A stretch of 64,000 bases of DNA from Stenogyne calaminthoides. Lineage: Eukaryota; Streptophyta; Magnoliopsida; Lamiales; Lamiaceae. A program made the position numbers and the translations under genes. Under the pieces are notes generated by a model. The model did no database searches, was not told the DNA's origin, and was given only the letters and a program-made list of their open reading frames with translations. The stretch lies in NCBI GenBank assembly GCA_037126765.1, contig JBBCBC010000012.1, positions 7,130,001-7,194,000 on the forward strand. The letters run 5' to 3'. Within the stretch, counting starts at the first letter, position 1. The number at the start of each line of letters is the position of its first letter. Shown here piece after piece: positions 60,427 to 64,000 of this stretch.

Positions 60427-61400
60427 CGCTTTGCCTCAAATTTTTAAATTGTAATTTAATTCGTGGACATTAAATTTGAAATCGATAGTAGAATCATTAG
60501 ATCTGCTTTTGCAGTATCCAATTGTCATGGATTTTAATGTTATATTTTGCATGCATATAAACTGTGGTTTTTTTTTTTAATTCGATTCGTTCGGATTTGT
60601 TTTGCCTCGTGAGAAAATCCACGAGTAGACTAGGATTTGCTTGATTTGATCAATGTAATAGATTAGTCTAGATCTAGTTTATTTATTTTTTTGTAAATAA
60701 ATTGTAACCGGATCGGAAAACGAAGAGACGAAGAATTAAAGGACGAAATCGAGAATCAGTGTAGCGGCGCTGGCGTTTGGCACGCGCTTGGGGCACAGCA
60801 AGGTCTGGGCGGTGCTGCCGAGAGATGAAGGTCACAAGACGGCGGCTCGCGCTCCAGCCCAAAGCGACGGGGCGGATGCCGCGGCTCACGCTGGGAGACG
60901 CTGGCGCCGCTGAGACTAGCGCATCTTGATGGATGCTGCCGAGATCTCGCTGATGTTCACAGACACTGCCGAAAAGAGCAGCGAGGCATCGGGCGCTGGT
61001 TCCCGGGCGCGCGAGGTTGCCCTAGACAAGCGGCCGGCGGATCGCGGGCGTCCATCCTTGCCAAGGAAATGCCCTTGCGGTTCGAGACGGTATTTTTTCG
61101 AGACGAACGAGGGGAGAAATTTGAGACGTGTTTCTTCAAGATCAAGCCAAGAAAAAATCAAACCATGACAATTGGATAATTTGTGCCCAATATGTTTATT
61201 TTTACGCTTTTGCTTGATTTATTTGTGCTATCTTATGCTTTATTTAATTTGTTTAAATGTGTTTGCATGAGGGTTGCCAAATTGAAAAATCTCAACCGCA
61301 AAATTACTAAGTATGTTTAAATAATTAATTGATAATTTTATTCCTGATAATAAAATTGAATTAATGTTAACCTCCATGATTTATTTATTTGTGAATTCTT
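60427..61400 (+). other. Copia leader with a GC-rich island
   Basis: Between the primer-binding site and gag. 60750-61080 is strikingly GC-rich (GGCGCTGG, GCCGCGGCTC, GGCCGGCGG) in an otherwise AT-rich element. Short open stretches exist on both strands there, but none resembles a protein. Confidence 0.6.
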
Positions 61401-62660
61401 TTGGAGAAATTCTCTACCTGGACGGGTCCAAAAGATAGGTTTCACATGAATGAATTCCAAACGGATGATTGTGGGTTATTACTAGTGGCGGCGATGACCT
61501 CCCCACGAGGCTCGATCAAAAGCGAAATAGTAATCCTCAGATTTAATCATGGTTATTACTTAGGTATAAAATTGATATGCATATACTTCCCAAGTCCCCG
61601 TCAATTTTATATTGGTCAAGTCAGAGCCAACTATTAATCTGGATATTAAAGGTTTGTAAATCGTTCTTGTTTGTAACACCTTGAATGTGTTTAAATAATG
61701 ACCCACCCCATATGGCTTATTTAAACTGTTTTTGAGATGTTGGGTGATGCATGTTCATATTTTTTTTTGAGATTTTAAATATGATGAATGTGATCGAACC
61801 TTGTGATATACTTGTCTTTATTGCATATAGTTGTTTATTTCAATTCAAAGATGTCGTTACCTTTTAATCCATTGTTATTATACTTAAAGTCAATACAATA
61901 TGTATGGAAACTATATTGATTGGAAAATTATAATTGTACTAACCGCACAAAAAAGCACAAGTGGATTTTGACACACAAAAATCGATGAGCCAACCGACGA
62001 GTCAAAACACGCGGGACTCGTCGGATCACCTTGAGAGATGTCGTCATTTGAAAATGGTGGAGGAAAAACCCATAAGGGATTACGCCCTCAAAATAGATGG
62101 CCCATCCCCGAACAAACTTGAGATTCTCGAGTGGAGATTATGATCCGAGACTCGGATGAATTTGGTACTTCATTCCCCCTTGAAAAGGTTTTTTGAGCAT
62201 TTTGGCCTCGCTAAATAAATTTGTTGCAAACTTTTGACTTCGGCATAAATGATGATAAGGCACCAAACTCAAGCTTTGATTTTAAGTGGTCCGCCTTCTT
62301 CTTCTAGGCCAAGGGTAGGCAAGATAAAGAAGAGGACCAAAGGCCATAAGCAATAAAACTCAATCAGTTGCCAAGGGCAATGGTAAGATGAGGAATGCTT
62401 GTTGAGTCAAGGAAAATCCAAAGAGGAAGTGCTTAAGTGCGGTGAGAGAGGACAATGGAGTTTTTGCTGTTCCAACCCCAAAAGGGACGAAAGAAAGGTA
62501 ATTCTCACACACTAGTTGTTGAAACTTGTTTAGCGGCGATACTTCTCATTCGTGGGTGGTTGATACGAGATCCACTAATCATGTTGGCTTCACGGGTTCT
62601 AAATGATCCAAAGAACGTGGTGGGGAGTGAGATCCTCATCACACCGGGCAACGTTATTTA
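61401..62660 (+). pseudogene. Copia gag
   Basis: Starts MEKFSTWTGPKDRFHMNEF. A middle part near 62020-62100 reads ERCRHLKMVEEKPIRDY. The nucleocapsid region near 62430-62480 keeps only part of a CCHC zinc knuckle (LKCGERGQW). Then VVETCLAA near 62516 marks the entry to the protease region. Gag packages element RNA; here it is broken by many stops. Confidence 0.65.
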
Positions 62661-62671
62661 AAGTAGAAGAC

Positions 62672-62775
62672 ATTGCAATGCTATGTAAGTGGCGATATTG
62701 CAATGCTACGGTAGTAACGATTATTGCAATACTACGTAGTAGCAGACATTGCAATGCTACATGAGTAGCGCTTAA
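62672..62775 (+). repeat. 25-26 bp tandem repeat, four units
   Basis: Units start ATTGCAATGCTA at 62672, 62697, 62723 and 62748. The array sits between gag and integrase, where other copia elements have protease coding sequence. Confidence 0.93.
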
Positions 62776-64000
62776 AGCAAATGGGAAAGTGCACCTATCT
62801 TTTGAAGATAAAGTTTTTTTGAGATTATCTTTGTGTTCCCGCTTTTTAAAAAGAATTCACTTTCGGTTTCTAAAATTCGATTAAAGGACACTAAGTTTCT
62901 TCTAATAAGAATGACATCATTTTGAAATGATGAGTGTATCTCATATGACATTGATGGAAAATCTCTATACAATTAATCGTGCACACCACTCACGAAATGT
63001 ATCCTATAACACATCAATCAAGCTTCCGAGAAAAGAAAACGCTCATCGACGTGAAACGAGACACTTTTTTGGCATCTAAGATTAGGTCATATAAATCCAA
63101 AGAGGATCCAAAGGTTGGTGAAAGATGGTTCACTGGAGCATCTCCAAGTTGAATCGATTCCAACCTGCGAATCATGTTTGGAGGGTAATATGACCAAGAG
63201 GGCATTTGGAGCCAAGGGGAATAGGGCCAAAGAAGTGTTAGAGATCGTTCACACAGATGTATGTAGTCCAATGTCAACCAAAGCAAGAGGAGGTTATGAG
63301 TAATTTTATTGATGATTACTCAAGGTACATTTTCCTTATGAAGCATGAATCAGAGACCTTTGAGAAATTCTAAGAATTTAAGGCTCAAGCAGAGAATCAT
63401 ATGGAAAAACGTATCAAGTCTCTACGATCTGATCGTGGAGGCGAATACCTCAGCGATGAGTTTTTGAACTACTTATCTGATGAAGGGATTGTATCCCTGC
63501 TCACTGCACCCGGAACCCCTCAACAAAACGGGGTTTGCAGAGCGAAGCAACATAATTCGTTTGGAAATGGTTAGATCAATGATGAGTTATGCGGATCTTC
63601 CCAAGTTGTTCTGGGGTTATGCCTTGGAAACAACGGCTTACATTCTGAACTTGGTGCTATCCAAATCGGTTCCCAAAACTCCCAAAGAATTGTGGACCGG
63701 GAGCAAGCCTAGTATGAGACACATGAGAACTTTGGGGTGTTTACATGTTGGACAAGGAAGCTAGTAAGTTGGATCCTCGATCAGAATTAAGGCTGTTTGT
63801 AGGATACCCCGAGGGAACAAAAGGGTGTATGTTCTATAGTTCCGAAGATCAAAAGGTGGACATCCGCACCCACTTTAGATTTTGGAAGAAAACTATATTG
63901 AACCAAAGAAAACCCAGAAGTGAGATTACCTTAAATGAGCTTAGAGGGCAAACCTCAGTGCCGACTGTACTAGATGATATACCAAACGATACGTTTTCAC
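62776..64000 (+). pseudogene. Copia GAG-pre-integrase and integrase, cut by window end
   Basis: From 63115: HLQVESIPTCESCLEGNMTK (zinc-binding end of GAG-pre-integrase), IVHTDVCSPMS with the first catalytic Asp, IDDYSRYIFLM, then LRSDRGGEYLSDEFLNYLSD with the second Asp. The catalytic Glu (AERSN) and SMMSYADLPKLFWGYALET follow after a one-base frameshift near 63530. Later WTGSKPSMRHMRTLGC and LFVGYPEGTKG. All three catalytic residues are kept, so this is the youngest-looking retroelement here. Confidence 0.88.

Noticed and set aside
60683..61168. Overlapping open stretches in the GC-rich leader
   Set aside because: Open frames occur on both strands as expected from GC-rich DNA; none resembles gag or any known protein.
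1..64000. CRISPR array, bacterial operon or plasmid-type system
   Set aside because: Introns, plant retrotransposons and telomeric repeats show plant nuclear DNA; the tandem arrays present have no spacer structure.

Overview
The window is nuclear DNA of a flowering plant, most likely a eudicot. It holds three intron-containing plant housekeeping genes in a sea of decayed transposable elements, and has AT-rich intergenic DNA, CCCTAAA telomere-like repeats and a scaffold gap of exactly 500 N (16609-17108). I cannot name the species.

Layout. 1-6540: decayed Ty3/gypsy element with RNase H and integrase on +, followed by an antisense reading frame and an LTR-like tail. 8279-17367: decayed Ty1/copia element on the minus strand, interrupted by the N gap. 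17368-23225: a composite region with a MULE transposase relic between two inverted copies of a piece of the ARC6 gene; the second copy abuts a degenerate telomeric-repeat block. 23480-28107: ARC6 (plastid division), six exons. 28108-34329: intergenic DNA with a long hairpin repeat, the 3' end of a copia element and a large AT-rich inverted-repeat element. 34330-37146: a Helitron on minus that appears to carry promoter and exon fragments. 38600-40697: RACK1, two exons. 43237-49215: an almost full-length L1-type LINE on minus with imperfect target-site duplications. 50289-55882: PEX3 (peroxisome biogenesis), whose introns hold an hAT element with a perfect 8-bp target-site duplication, two small hairpin MITEs, and a long inverted-repeat element with a Stowaway MITE nested in it. 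55883-58563: tandem-repeat-rich DNA and a possible first exon. 58564-64000: 5' LTR, primer-binding site, gag and integrase of a copia element that runs off the window.

The three host genes are not a pathway: ARC6 acts in chloroplast division, RACK1 on the ribosome and in signalling, PEX3 in peroxisome membrane assembly. All three keep canonical splice sites and strong protein conservation, yet all carry 1-2 base indels, mostly in homopolymers or dinucleotide runs. I read this mainly as consensus error in the assembly rather than loss of three essential genes.

The most interesting structure is the inverted duplication of ARC6 exon 2 and its flanking introns, linked to a MULE and to interstitial telomeric repeats just upstream of the intact gene. 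Next are the Helitron with exon-like cargo and the nested insertions inside PEX3 introns.
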